A stretch of DNA of 64,000 nt, taken from positions 4,964,501 to 5,028,500 of the forward strand of contig OX638322.1 in NCBI GenBank assembly GCA_951812575.1, in the 5' to 3' direction. Both the position numbers and the translations under genes were made by a program. Position 1 is the first letter of the stretch, and each line of letters opens with the position of its first letter. The notes beneath the pieces were generated by a model. That model did no database searches. It was given only the letters and a program-made list of their open reading frames with translations, and was not told where the DNA came from. Of this stretch, positions 8,110-16,290 are shown piece by piece. The DNA is from Candidatus Binatia bacterium (GTDB lineage Bacteria > Desulfobacterota > Binatia > Bin18).

Positions 8110-9216
8110 ATGACACAACGCCTCGGCAAGCAAGCCATGATTGTTGGGGTGGATCAGCCCATAGAAGTCTGGGAACGCGCATTTCCGGCCCCGGAGCCGG
8201 GCGGGGTGTTGTTGCGGATGCAGATGGGTGGCGTGTGCGGGACGGATGTACATTTATGGCGTGGGCATGCCTCTCCGCCCTTGCCCGTTGTCCTGGGTCA
8301 CGAGGGCGTTGGCCTGGTCGAAGAGTTGGGCGCGGGCGTCAGCACGGATCATGCCGGTCTACCGCTCGGTGTCGGCGACCGTGTTTACTGGGGGCCCATC
8401 CGGCCCTGCCATCACTGCTATTACTGCACGATCGCCAAAGACTTTTCCCTATGTGAAAACCTGGTGCTCTTCAGTGGGGCCGATGAGCCCACCTGGAATA
8501 CATATACGGACTACGCCTGGCTTCCCTCCGGCATGTGTTTCTACAAAATCCCGGACGACACCCCGTCTGAGCCGGTGATTGCGTTTGGCTGTGCCATGCC
8601 GACGATGATCCAGGCCTTCGAGCGTTTGGGTGGCCTCGCGCCCAATCAAACCGTCGTGGTCCAGGGCTGCGGGCCGGTTGGCCTGGCCGCCACCCTGCTC
8701 AGTCATCTGGCCGGCGCAAAGACGGTCATCACCATCGGGGCGCCAGACCATCGCCTGGCGATGGCCCGCCGGCTGGGCGCTCGAACAACGATTAATTTTG
8801 AAACCCAGTCTGATGAAAAAGACCGGATTGCCCAGGTCTATGAGCTGACAGACGGCCGGGGGGCGGATGTGGTGATTGAGGCGGCCGGGGCGTATTCGGC
8901 TTTTGCCGAGGGGGTGAAACTCGCCGCCCCGAACGGGCGCTATGTGATTGTCGGCCTGTGGTCAGGCCATGGGGAGATCCCCATTGACCCGCGCTATATC
9001 AATAACCGCAACCTCAGCATCATTGGCTCGGCCTTAACCCAGCCGCAGCATTACTACGAGGCCATTCGGGTTGCCCAGGCACATCACACCGACTTTCCGA
9101 TGGCCGAGGCCATCACCCACCGTTTCGCGATCGAAGAGAGTCAGCAGGCCCTCGAAGCAGTGGAGCGGCAGGAGACGATCAAAGCGCTGATTGTGCCAAA
9201 TAACAATGCTGTGTAG
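8110..9216 (+). CDS. zinc-binding medium-chain alcohol dehydrogenase
   Basis: A 368-residue MDR-family NAD(P)-dependent dehydrogenase. GVCGTDVHLWRGH and GHEGVGLVEELG carry the catalytic-zinc ligands. CHHCYYCTIAKDFSLC matches the four-cysteine structural zinc site. VVVQGCGPVGLAA is the Rossmann motif. The ribosome site ACAGGAGGG precedes the ATG. Its closest architecture is threonine dehydrogenase/sorbitol dehydrogenase-like enzymes; the substrate is unknown. It stands alone on this strand. Confidence 0.88.
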   Translation: MTQRLGKQAMIVGVDQPIEVWERAFPAPEPGGVLLRMQMGGVCGTDVHLWRGHASPPLPVVLGHEGVGLVEELGAGVSTDHAGLPLGVGDRVYWGPIRPCHHCYYCTIAKDFSLCENLVLFSGADEPTWNTYTDYAWLPSGMCFYKIPDDTPSEPVIAFGCAMPTMIQAFERLGGLAPNQTVVVQGCGPVGLAATLLSHLAGAKTVITIGAPDHRLAMARRLGARTTINFETQSDEKDRIAQVYELTDGRGADVVIEAAGAYSAFAEGVKLAAPNGRYVIVGLWSGHGEIPIDPRYINNRNLSIIGSALTQPQHYYEAIRVAQAHHTDFPMAEAITHRFAIEESQQALEAVERQETIKALIVPNNNAV

Positions 9217-9220
9217 CCGG

Positions 9221-9296
9221 CCGTCATTCCTGCAAAAGCAGGAATCCAGGCCCCCAGCCCCCGGCCTCTGGATGCCGGATCAAGTCCGGCATGACG
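9221..9296. repeat. dispersed REP/MITE-like palindromic element
   Basis: GTCATTCCTGCAAAAGCAGGAATC forms one hairpin and CTGGATGCCGGATCAAGTCC forms a second with the following GGCATGAC. The ends GTCATTCC/GGCATGAC are of a type dispersed in many bacterial genomes. It starts a few bases after the dehydrogenase stop and ends beside an LLM gene fragment. Confidence 0.7.
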
Positions 9297-9309
9297 AAAG
9301 CGTACAGCG

Positions 9310-9474
9310 TTCGGACGCTACGGGGAGGTCATGGACGAAGTCATCATGCGCCTGGACGGGACGCACGAGCAGATTATGCGCTCGATCAAACTCATCGGCA
9401 AAGACGTTATTCCCAAATTCAAGACCCCGCGCAGCGTCATCGGCGCCAGCCCGCTGCCGGGAAGAGTGCCGTAG
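9310..9474 (+). pseudogene. internally deleted LLM monooxygenase remnant
   Basis: The in-frame peptide GRYGEVMDEVIMRLDGTHEQ and onward ends SPLPGRVP and a stop. Its first part matches the N-terminal RRYWEVMDEV of the intact LLM at 10391-11494. From DEV onward it matches that protein's C-terminus (DEVIMRLDGTHEQ). So a full-length copy appears to have lost its middle by joining at the shared DEV codons. Bases 9337-9484 differ from 11357-11504 at only a handful of positions. There is no start codon in frame. Confidence 0.85.
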
Positions 9475-9597
9475 TCCCAGGAGCAGGAGCAAAGGTTGCG
9501 GTTTCGAAAAGTAGGCGCGTCGCCGTTTCCAAACGCTTGCCAGCCTCTGGAGAACTCGGTAGGCTCACTTCTGTAAGGAGAGCGGAGGGACTGCCTC

Positions 9598-9789
9598 ATG
9601 CCCAAAAAGAATGTCACCACCCGGTTGGAGGAAAAACAATTGCGCCAAGTCGGTCGCTATCTCAAGACCCGGCGTCCTGCCGAAACGGTGAGAGCGGCGT
9701 TGGACTTTGTTGCCGAGAAAGCCGCGCATGAGAAAGTCGTAAAGAAGTATAGTGGGGTTGGCGTGCCGGATGCCTTCCAAAACAGTTAG
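9598..9789 (+). CDS. ribbon-helix-helix type antitoxin
   Basis: A 63-residue protein, MPKKNVTTRLEEKQLRQVGRY..., with an N-terminal strand and two helices fitting a CopG/RHH-like DNA-binding antitoxin and a short basic C-terminus. A ribosome site, AAGGAGAGCGGAGGG, lies upstream. Its stop lies inside the next gene, a PIN-domain toxin, the usual coupled arrangement of VapBC modules. It would autorepress the pair and neutralise the toxin. Confidence 0.75.
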   Translation: MPKKNVTTRLEEKQLRQVGRYLKTRRPAETVRAALDFVAEKAAHEKVVKKYSGVGVPDAFQNS

Positions 9790-10192
9790 CCTCGCCATTC
9801 TGGATACCTCGGTTTATATCGATAACTTCCGTACCGGTCGTTTTACTCAAAAAATTCTCGCAAGCCCATTTTTGTTCCGGGGCAGCTCTGTTGTCATCCA
9901 TGAATTGCTGAGGGGGGCTCGGACTACCGCAGAACAGGCGTTTGTGCGGGATTTGGCTGGCAGTCTGCGTCTGATTACCCCGACGGAGAAAGATTGGCAG
10001 GACAGTGCGACTATCGTTGCGCGGCTTGCGGCTGAAAAAGGCTACGAGAGACGGAAAATCCAGGAACTCTCCTTTGACGTTTTAATCGCACTTGCCGCTC
10101 GTTCTATCGGAGCCACTGTTATTACGCTGAACCGTCATGATTTTACTGACATTCGGCGGTATCGCCGGTTTCAGCTCGTGAGTTGGGAATAG
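9770..10192 (+). CDS. PIN-domain ribonuclease toxin (VapC type)
   Basis: A 140-residue protein. The start is placed at 9770 (MPSKTVSLAILDTSVYIDNF), overlapping the antitoxin by 20 bases; an in-frame ATG at 9752 is possible. The acidic PIN residues are visible: Asp in ILDTSVYID, Glu in IHELLRGA, Asp in LSFDVLIALAARSIGATVITLNRHDF. VapC toxins cut RNA (tRNA or rRNA) in a Mg-dependent way. The gene is bounded by fragments of an LLM and an SDR gene, so this module sits in a rearranged spot. Confidence 0.82.
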   Translation: MPSKTVSLAILDTSVYIDNFRTGRFTQKILASPFLFRGSSVVIHELLRGARTTAEQAFVRDLAGSLRLITPTEKDWQDSATIVARLAAEKGYERRKIQELSFDVLIALAARSIGATVITLNRHDFTDIRRYRRFQLVSWE

Positions 10193-10195
10193 GCG

Positions 10196-10258
10196 ATGCG
10201 CTCCACCATCGGCGTCTGAATCAGCCCAGGACAGACGGCGTTCACCCGAATGCCAGCC
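10196..10258 (-). pseudogene. SDR gene fragment
   Basis: The minus strand reads GIRVNAVCPGLIQTPMVERIA, the conserved C-terminal segment of the SDRs at 12133 and 15158, without the rest of the gene. Nucleotides closely match about 12298-12360. It begins immediately after the PIN toxin stop. Sequence 10259-10390 beyond it is not recognisable as coding. Confidence 0.75.
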
Positions 10259-10390
10259 TAGCCGCATCGACGACCACAGCCTTGCCCGCCCATCCGCCAG
10301 GTCAAGCGGTCACCACGCTCGAACGATTCCCAGCAAGGTTGACACGCTACCACCGCCGGGGCTAATGGCTTCCAAGAGGAGGGTGCGCCC

Positions 10391-11494
10391 ATGCGATTTG
10401 GCTTTCTGTCGGAATGTGAAACACCGGAAGGGACCACCCATCATCGGCGCTATTGGGAGGTCATGGACGAGGTCGTCCTAGCCGAAGAGATGGGCTTTGA
10501 TTTCTTCGGCACCTCAGAGCAGCATTTTCTGGTCGGCTTGGCCACGGTCTCGGCACCCGAGGTTTTCTATCCGGCCATTGCCATGCGGACCAGTCGCATT
10601 CGGCTGCGCCACATGGTTGTCCTTCTGCCTTTTCCGTTTAACCATCCGATTCGGGTGGCCGAGCGACTGGCAACGCTGGATATTGTCTCGAACGGACGGG
10701 CGGAATTGGGCACGGGCCGGGCCAATACCTTAATCCAGCTCGAAGGCTTTGCCTGTCCGCTGGACGAAACGCGCGCCCGCTGGGAAGAAGCGCTCGAAAT
10801 CGTAATGAAAGCCTTCAAGGATGACCCCTTTTCGCACCAGGGCAAGTATTTTCAGATTCCGCCCCGTTCACTCACGCCCAAGCCCGTGCAAGACCCCCAC
10901 CCCCCCGTCTATATGGTTACCCAATCTCCGGACTCGCACGAGATTGCGGCCCGTAAGGGCATCGGCGCCCTGTCGTGGGATATGTATATGGGCTGGGACT
11001 ATTTTGAGAAAGGCGCCCGTCTGTATAAAGAGCAGATTCAGCAGGCAGAGCCGGTGGGCGCGTTCGTGACCAATTGTCTGAGTGCGGTCACACTCAATTG
11101 CGCCTGCGCCGAGACAACGGCCCAAGCCGTCGAGGAGACCCGAGAGTCCATTCTCAACTTTGCTACGCCCGTCATCGAGTCCATTTATCCCGACCTTGGT
11201 CGTCAGGCCAAATCCTACGCCTATATGCTGGAGCTGGAAAAAATCCGCGACCGCTCCCGGGATGTTGACTGGCTCCGCAATGAAACATCCGTTCTCGTCG
11301 GCGATCCGGACGTATTCATAGAACGGATTGGGCGCTACCGGGAAGTTGGCGCGGATGAGGTGATCATGCGCCTGGACGGAACGCACGAGCAGATTATGCG
11401 CTCGATCAAACTCATCGGCAAATACGTTATTCCCAAATTCAAGACCCCGCGCAGCGTCATCGGCGCCAGCCCGCTGCCGGGAAGAGTGCCGTAG
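10391..11494 (+). CDS. luciferase-like (LLM) flavin-dependent monooxygenase
   Basis: A 367-residue TIM-barrel oxidoreductase: MRFGFLSECETPEGTTHHRRYWEVMDEVVLAEEMGFDFFGTSEQHF, then RLATLDIVSNGRAELGTGR, then PPVYMVTQSPDSHEIAARKGIG. These are the hallmark segments of the bacterial luciferase/alkanesulfonate monooxygenase superfamily using FMNH2 or F420. AGAGGAGGG precedes the ATG. The last 150 bases are duplicated almost exactly at 9337-9484. The substrate is unknown; a partner flavin reductase is not encoded next to it. Confidence 0.88.
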   Translation: MRFGFLSECETPEGTTHHRRYWEVMDEVVLAEEMGFDFFGTSEQHFLVGLATVSAPEVFYPAIAMRTSRIRLRHMVVLLPFPFNHPIRVAERLATLDIVSNGRAELGTGRANTLIQLEGFACPLDETRARWEEALEIVMKAFKDDPFSHQGKYFQIPPRSLTPKPVQDPHPPVYMVTQSPDSHEIAARKGIGALSWDMYMGWDYFEKGARLYKEQIQQAEPVGAFVTNCLSAVTLNCACAETTAQAVEETRESILNFATPVIESIYPDLGRQAKSYAYMLELEKIRDRSRDVDWLRNETSVLVGDPDVFIERIGRYREVGADEVIMRLDGTHEQIMRSIKLIGKYVIPKFKTPRSVIGASPLPGRVP

Positions 11495-11514
11495 TCCCAG
11501 GAGTAGCGGTTACC

Positions 11515-12057
11515 TCAGCCAGCCACGGCTCCTGTTTTGAGCGTTCGGTAGCCCAGGCTGAGCAGGTAGAGGTGTAAGACACAGACGCCAACCCCGACGA
11601 GCGCAAAGATCACCGCCTCAACAAGCAGAAACGGGGGGAGTGGCGGCCAGCGCCATACCCCGAATCCCGCGCCGTGAACCAACTGATGGGCGTTGGCAAC
11701 CACCGCCCACACAAAGGCTCCATGCAACAGAAAAATAACCGTATGCAACACATATTCGTGCGTCGGTAATCCTCCCAGGGGTGCCCGCGACGCTCGCTCG
11801 ATTGACACATCCCACAGAGTGAAGATCACGGCGAGGGCCTGAATGCCGAGAAAGATGGCAAAGCCGACAGTGCCCATTTCAATAAAGACCAGCATCACCA
11901 CCGTAGCGGTGAGAACCAAGGCGAGCAGGGTGTGGACACCATGCTCGCGAAAACTGGAGGCGTGGGCGTAGAGGCGGTAGCGATAGATGTGATTATAGAC
12001 AAAATCTATAGCGCCAATCCCGCCCCAGCCGAGCAATAACCACAGCGGTGCTTCCAT
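11515..12057 (-). CDS. integral membrane protein of unknown function
   Basis: A 180-residue protein with about five predicted transmembrane helices (near residues 1-20, 42-62, 66-86, 106-126, 142-170). The loop FVYNHIYRYRLYAHASSFREHGVHTLLAL is rich in His, Tyr and Arg. I do not recognise a family. It is convergent with the LLM gene at 10391 and shares a strand with the SDR at 12133, 75 bases away. Confidence 0.6.
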   Translation of the reverse strand: MEAPLWLLLGWGGIGAIDFVYNHIYRYRLYAHASSFREHGVHTLLALVLTATVVMLVFIEMGTVGFAIFLGIQALAVIFTLWDVSIERASRAPLGGLPTHEYVLHTVIFLLHGAFVWAVVANAHQLVHGAGFGVWRWPPLPPFLLVEAVIFALVGVGVCVLHLYLLSLGYRTLKTGAVAG

Positions 12058-12132
12058 GACTATTCCTCCCTTTCGCCCTATCCAGAGCCCCTGTTTAAAC
12101 CGCCGATTGTTGTACCCGGCTACCTGCCCCTA

Positions 12133-12894
12133 CTACTGGGCGACAAACCCGCCGTCGACCGACATGGCGTGGCCGGTCACAAACGAGGCCGCGTCCGAAC
12201 TCAGCCAGACCACGGATTCGGCGATTTCCTCCGGTTTGCCCGTTCGCCCGACCGGCTCGGCCGCCACCAGAGCTTCACCCAGTTGCGGCTGATCGGCGGT
12301 GATGCGCTCCACCATCGGCGTCTGGATCAGCCCAGGGCAGACGGAATTCACCCGAATGCCGGACTTGGCGTATTCCAGGGCCGCGGTTTTGGTCAACCCA
12401 ACCACCCCGTGCTTGCTGGCCACATAGGCCGACATGCCGGCCACCCCGATCAAACCGGCCCCCGAGGCCGTATTCACAATCGCCCCGCCGCCCTGCTTGA
12501 GCATATGCGGCAGCTCGTATTTCATGCACAGCCACACGCCGGTCAGGTTAATGTCGATCACTTTGTCAAACACGTCTTCGGGATATTCATCTGTCGAAGC
12601 GAGCCGCCCTTCGATGCCCGCGTTATTATAGGCGCAGTCAATGCGGCCGTAGGTGTCTACCACCGTGTTCACCATCGCCTCGACCTCCGCCGCGTTTGAG
12701 ACATCGACCTTAATGAAGAATGCCTCTCCACCGGCCTCTTTGACCATGCGTACCGTCTCTTCGCCGCCCTCAACCACGATATCGGCGACCGCAACCTTGG
12801 CCCCTTCACGCGCAAAGGCCAAAGCCGACGCCCGCCCAATCCCCGAACCCGCGCCCGTGATGAGCGCGACTTTTCCATCCAACTGTCCTGCCAT
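12133..12894 (-). CDS. short-chain dehydrogenase/reductase
   Basis: A 253-residue classical SDR: TGAGSGIGRASALAF (cofactor motif), NNAGIEG, catalytic Ser in NTASGAGLIG, YVASKHGV (Tyr-x3-Lys) and VCPGLIQTPM. The C-terminus SFVTGHAMSVDGGFVAQ is typical. Its first 60 or so codons are nearly identical at the DNA level to those of the SDR at 15158. It lies downstream of the LLM gene at 12940 on the same strand and may act on the product of that monooxygenase. Confidence 0.9.
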   Translation of the reverse strand: MAGQLDGKVALITGAGSGIGRASALAFAREGAKVAVADIVVEGGEETVRMVKEAGGEAFFIKVDVSNAAEVEAMVNTVVDTYGRIDCAYNNAGIEGRLASTDEYPEDVFDKVIDINLTGVWLCMKYELPHMLKQGGGAIVNTASGAGLIGVAGMSAYVASKHGVVGLTKTAALEYAKSGIRVNSVCPGLIQTPMVERITADQPQLGEALVAAEPVGRTGKPEEIAESVVWLSSDAASFVTGHAMSVDGGFVAQ

Positions 12895-12939
12895 GCTCTA
12901 TTCTCCTCTCTCCTTATTTCCTCGGTATCTCCGCGGGTA

Positions 12940-14064
12940 TCACTCCGCAGTATTCGTTGTTACCACCTCAATATCAATCGGCGCTGAGCGCGGCTGTGGA
13001 GTCCAGCTTTTGAGTTCTGGGCCGACCTCTCTGGCAAATAATTGCATGCAGCGTTCCACCTGTTGGTACGGCTGGCTTTGATAGCTAAAACAGCCGATGA
13101 CCTCAAAGTCGCCGATAAGCTCACGGCGGCGCTCAAGCTTTTTCAGCAGCGTGTCAGGATTGCCCCATAAATTCGCATTCAGAAAGCCCTCAACAACAAC
13201 ATCCGGGTCAAGCTGCTGCATCATCTCTGCGGTCCGCGCATAGTGTTGGTATGATTTCCCAGCTTTCGCAAAATGTTCTCCCAGCATCTCGTAATGTTCC
13301 ATCACCGCCCAGTAGTAGCCGACGATATGTTTCCGGGCGACCTCTTCGGCCTGGCGGCTCTCTTCATAGCACGCCACGAAATCGCCGCAGGTCACAGGCG
13401 GAGCGTCTGCGCCATGGTGATACGCGCGATACAGCTCTCGGTACTGCCAGATAGAGTCCGCGACTTGATCCCAGGCAGCCTGGGAGAACATCATCGCGCC
13501 GAGACCTAATCGGGCGGCCACCTCGAATGATTCTGGCGACATACAGACCATATAGCGGCGATCTTTGAAGCTCCGAAACGGGCGCGGGCGCACCTCAACC
13601 CGCTCTTGTCTATAATAGGGCGTGTCGGCCTCAACGACCCCGTCTTCCAATCCCCTGAGCACAATCTCAGCGGCCTGATTAAAACGATCACGCGCTTCGG
13701 ACATATCAACCCCAAAACCACGGTATTCGCGCTGGGCAAGCCCGCGCCCAAGCCCCAGGACGGCGCGGCCGTCAGACAGGTGATCCAGCAAGGCCATTTT
13801 TTCCACGACCCGCACAGGGTCGTTCCAAGGTAAGATAACCACCCCAGTGGCGAGTTGGATGCGCTCTGTTTGCGCGGCGAGATAGCTCAGATATTGCATA
13901 TTGTCGGGACACATCGCGTAGTCAAAGAAATGGTGCTCAACCGGCCATATAATATCAAAGCCGAATTCCTCGGCCTTGAGCGCCAGCCGCGTCTCCTGTT
14001 TGTACATCTCCCGGTCGTCGTACTGCGTGTGGTTTTGCAACACCATCGACATTCCAAGTCGCAT
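12940..14064 (-). CDS. luciferase-like (LLM) flavin-dependent monooxygenase
   Basis: A 374-residue LLM enzyme: MRLGMSMVLQNHTQYDDREMYKQETRLALKAEEFGFDIIWPVEHHFFDY, then ATGVVILPWNDPVRVVEKMALLDHLSDGRAVLGLGRGLAQREYRGFGVDM, then MVCMSPESFEVAARLGLGAM. It resembles the subgroup that includes long-chain alkane/limonene-type monooxygenase-like proteins, but the substrate cannot be read from sequence. It is followed 45 bases later by an SDR on the same strand. Confidence 0.88.
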   Translation of the reverse strand: MRLGMSMVLQNHTQYDDREMYKQETRLALKAEEFGFDIIWPVEHHFFDYAMCPDNMQYLSYLAAQTERIQLATGVVILPWNDPVRVVEKMALLDHLSDGRAVLGLGRGLAQREYRGFGVDMSEARDRFNQAAEIVLRGLEDGVVEADTPYYRQERVEVRPRPFRSFKDRRYMVCMSPESFEVAARLGLGAMMFSQAAWDQVADSIWQYRELYRAYHHGADAPPVTCGDFVACYEESRQAEEVARKHIVGYYWAVMEHYEMLGEHFAKAGKSYQHYARTAEMMQQLDPDVVVEGFLNANLWGNPDTLLKKLERRRELIGDFEVIGCFSYQSQPYQQVERCMQLFAREVGPELKSWTPQPRSAPIDIEVVTTNTAE

Positions 14065-14260
14065 ACTCGTTCCTTTCTTCCCGCGCTATGTTCCAACAAA
14101 GTCTGCCAGGCGATACTATACAGTCATGTACGCAATACTTGCTACAGCATGTGAGCCAGGCTGAGGAGAGACAAAATTGCGGGAGACAACCCGCTCTCAC
14201 TCGTATCGCCAGGGAGCGGCTCGCCACGTCCAGACTGATCCACACCAAGGAGGGACAGCT

Positions 14261-15145
14261 ATGACAGATTTTGGCATTGTGACCATTCCCACCCATTACA
14301 CGATCCAACCGGTGGAGCTTGCTCGCTGGCTGGAAGCGCACGGTTTTGAATCTCTCTTCTTTGGAGAACATACCCATATTCCGACGAGTCGCCTCAGTCC
14401 GTTCCCTGGCGGTGGAGACCTGCCAGGTTACTATAGTGAGTTTTTTGACCCCTTTATTGGCCTGACGGCCGCGGCCGCGGTGACCCAGAAGCTCAAGGTT
14501 GGCACCTCAGTCTGTCTCGTCCCAGAACACCATCCGATTACTTTGGCGAAAGCAGTCGCCTGTCTGGACCGCGTCGCCAACGGGCGCTTCGTGTTTGGCA
14601 TCGGCGCCGGCTGGAACGCAGAGGAGATGGCCGACCACGGAGTCGCATTCAAAAACCGGTGGAAGATCACCAGAGAGCACATTCTTGCCATGCGAGAGAT
14701 ATGGACCAAGGAAGTGGCCGAGTTCCACGGCCAGTTCGTCAACTTTGATCCGATGTGGTGCTGGCCGAAGCCGGTGCAGGCGGGAGGGCCGCCCGTGCTG
14801 CTGGGAGCCAGTTCCGCGTGGTCACCCAGGCGCATCGTCGAGTACTGTGATGGCTGGTTTCCGGTTGACGGTCTGGTCGAAGGGCTGGAGGAACTCACCC
14901 AGGGGCTGAAGGCCATCAAAATAGAGGCAGACCGAGTTGGGCGCGCCATGGATGCCTTCGACTTGACAGTGATCACCTGGGTCTTGACGGCATATGCACA
15001 AGCGGCCCCGAATGCCCTGCAGCGGTTGCACGAACTGATTGCGCTCGGTTTTACCCGGATTGTTTTTTTGATTGAGCCGGCCACCCCTGAGGTCCAGTGG
15101 CCCATCTTGGAAAAGGGAGCGGAACTCATCCAGCACTTTCGGTAG
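14261..15145 (+). CDS. LLM class F420-dependent-type oxidoreductase
   Basis: A 294-residue protein. The start at 14261 is fixed by AAGGAGGGACAGCT before ATG; a longer upstream frame lacks similarity. Motifs include MTDFGIVTIPTHYTIQPVELARWLEAHGFESLFFGEHTHIP, then HHPITLAKAVACLDRVANGRFVFGIGAGW, then KPVQAGGPPVLLGA. It is the short LLM form common in F420-using bacteria. It is convergent with the SDR at 15158 and divergent from the LLM at 12940. Confidence 0.88.
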   Translation: MTDFGIVTIPTHYTIQPVELARWLEAHGFESLFFGEHTHIPTSRLSPFPGGGDLPGYYSEFFDPFIGLTAAAAVTQKLKVGTSVCLVPEHHPITLAKAVACLDRVANGRFVFGIGAGWNAEEMADHGVAFKNRWKITREHILAMREIWTKEVAEFHGQFVNFDPMWCWPKPVQAGGPPVLLGASSAWSPRRIVEYCDGWFPVDGLVEGLEELTQGLKAIKIEADRVGRAMDAFDLTVITWVLTAYAQAAPNALQRLHELIALGFTRIVFLIEPATPEVQWPILEKGAELIQHFR

Positions 15146-15157
15146 AGACGGAGCGCA

Positions 15158-15916
15158 CTACTGCGCCACATAGCCCCCGTCTACGGTCATGGCATGTCCG
15201 GTGACAAACGAGGCCGCGGCCGAGCACAGCCAGACCGCAGCTTCCGCCACTTCCTCGGGCCGGCCGATACGCCCAATGGGTTCCACGGCAACAAACCGTT
15301 CCTCAAGCTCGGGCATGCGGTCTAAACTGCGCTGGACCATAGGCGTCCGAATCACCCCTGGACAGACGGCATTGACCCGAATACCGGACTTTGCATATTC
15401 CAAGGCCGCGGTTTTTGTGAGTCCGACAATGCCGTGTTTACTGGCACCATAGCCAGCCGACCGGCTGCCGACCAATCCAGCGATTGAGGCCGTGTTGACG
15501 ATAGCCCCCCCACCCTGTTTGAGCATCTGCGGGATCTGGTATTTCATGCCCAACCACACCCCTTTGAGATTAATATTGATAATCTGGTTCCACGCCTCTT
15601 CCGTCCAGTCTGCGGTCGGTGTCAGTACCATACCCTCAATGCCAGCGTTATTGTGGGCGTAGTCGAGCCGGCCATACGCCGCAACGCTGGCCTGTACGAG
15701 GGCTTCGACTTCGGACGCCTGGGAGACATCGGTTTTCACAAAAAGCGCCCTCCCACCTGCGGACTCGACTAAGCGGACGGTTTCCGCTCCGCCAGCCGTA
15801 TCGACATCCGCAACCACAACCGTCGCCCCTTCACGCGCAAAGGCCAAAGCCGACGCCCGCCCAATCCCCGAACTCGCGCCCGTGATGAGCGCGACTTTTC
15901 CATCCAACTGCCCCAT
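15158..15916 (-). CDS. short-chain dehydrogenase/reductase
   Basis: A 252-residue classical SDR: TGASSGIGRASALAF, NNAGIEGM, catalytic Ser in NTASIAGLVG, YGASKHGIVGLTKTAALEYA, VCPGVIRTPM and FVTGHAMTVDGGYVAQ. It is a close paralogue of 12133-12894 and 26633-27394. It is preceded on the same strand by the cytochrome/sulfite dehydrogenase pair, 30 bases upstream, so the three may be cotranscribed. Confidence 0.9.
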   Translation of the reverse strand: MGQLDGKVALITGASSGIGRASALAFAREGATVVVADVDTAGGAETVRLVESAGGRALFVKTDVSQASEVEALVQASVAAYGRLDYAHNNAGIEGMVLTPTADWTEEAWNQIININLKGVWLGMKYQIPQMLKQGGGAIVNTASIAGLVGSRSAGYGASKHGIVGLTKTAALEYAKSGIRVNAVCPGVIRTPMVQRSLDRMPELEERFVAVEPIGRIGRPEEVAEAAVWLCSAAASFVTGHAMTVDGGYVAQ

Positions 15917-15946
15917 ACTGTACCCTCCTGTCCTTCTGAGTCTGTC

Positions 15947-16288
15947 TCATTTCTCCGGTCCGTAGTGTTCGACCAGATAGTCAATAATAACTGTTTGTTC
16001 TGGCGGTGTAATCCAGCCCGCGCCGAACTGCTCAACCATGTCCTCCATGACCCACTCCCAGGTTGCGCGGTTGAGTCGCTGCGCCTGGACGAGCTGAAAG
16101 CTGTGGCAGGCCGAGCAGTATTCCCGGGTCAGCACCTCCGGGCCGGGGTTTGCTTCATCGATCACCGGTTTCTGAACTGCCGGTACTGCTCCCGCTGGTT
16201 GATGGTTTTCCTCTCCAGCGGCCAATCCCCACACCAGAGCCAGCGCGCTGCCGCTTATCACCAGGCTGGCTACACTCCTGGGTCGCAT
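15947..16288 (-). CDS. sulfite dehydrogenase cytochrome c subunit
   Basis: A 113-residue exported protein with an N-terminal signal sequence (SVASLVISGSALALVWGLAAG) and one heme motif CSACH near residues 58-62. A likely distal Met or His ligand is not clear; the conserved run is WVMEDMVEQFGAGW, then VIIDYLVEHYG. It starts two bases after the molybdoenzyme gene, as in SorAB and SoxCD pairs, and would accept electrons from the Mo centre in the periplasm. Confidence 0.82.
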   Translation of the reverse strand: MRPRSVASLVISGSALALVWGLAAGEENHQPAGAVPAVQKPVIDEANPGPEVLTREYCSACHSFQLVQAQRLNRATWEWVMEDMVEQFGAGWITPPEQTVIIDYLVEHYGPEK

Positions 16289-16290
16289 GC

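Noticed and set aside
9752..10192. Longer start for the PIN toxin at 9752
   Set aside because: Possible, but the extra six residues lack conservation. 9770 gives the usual length and MPSKT start.
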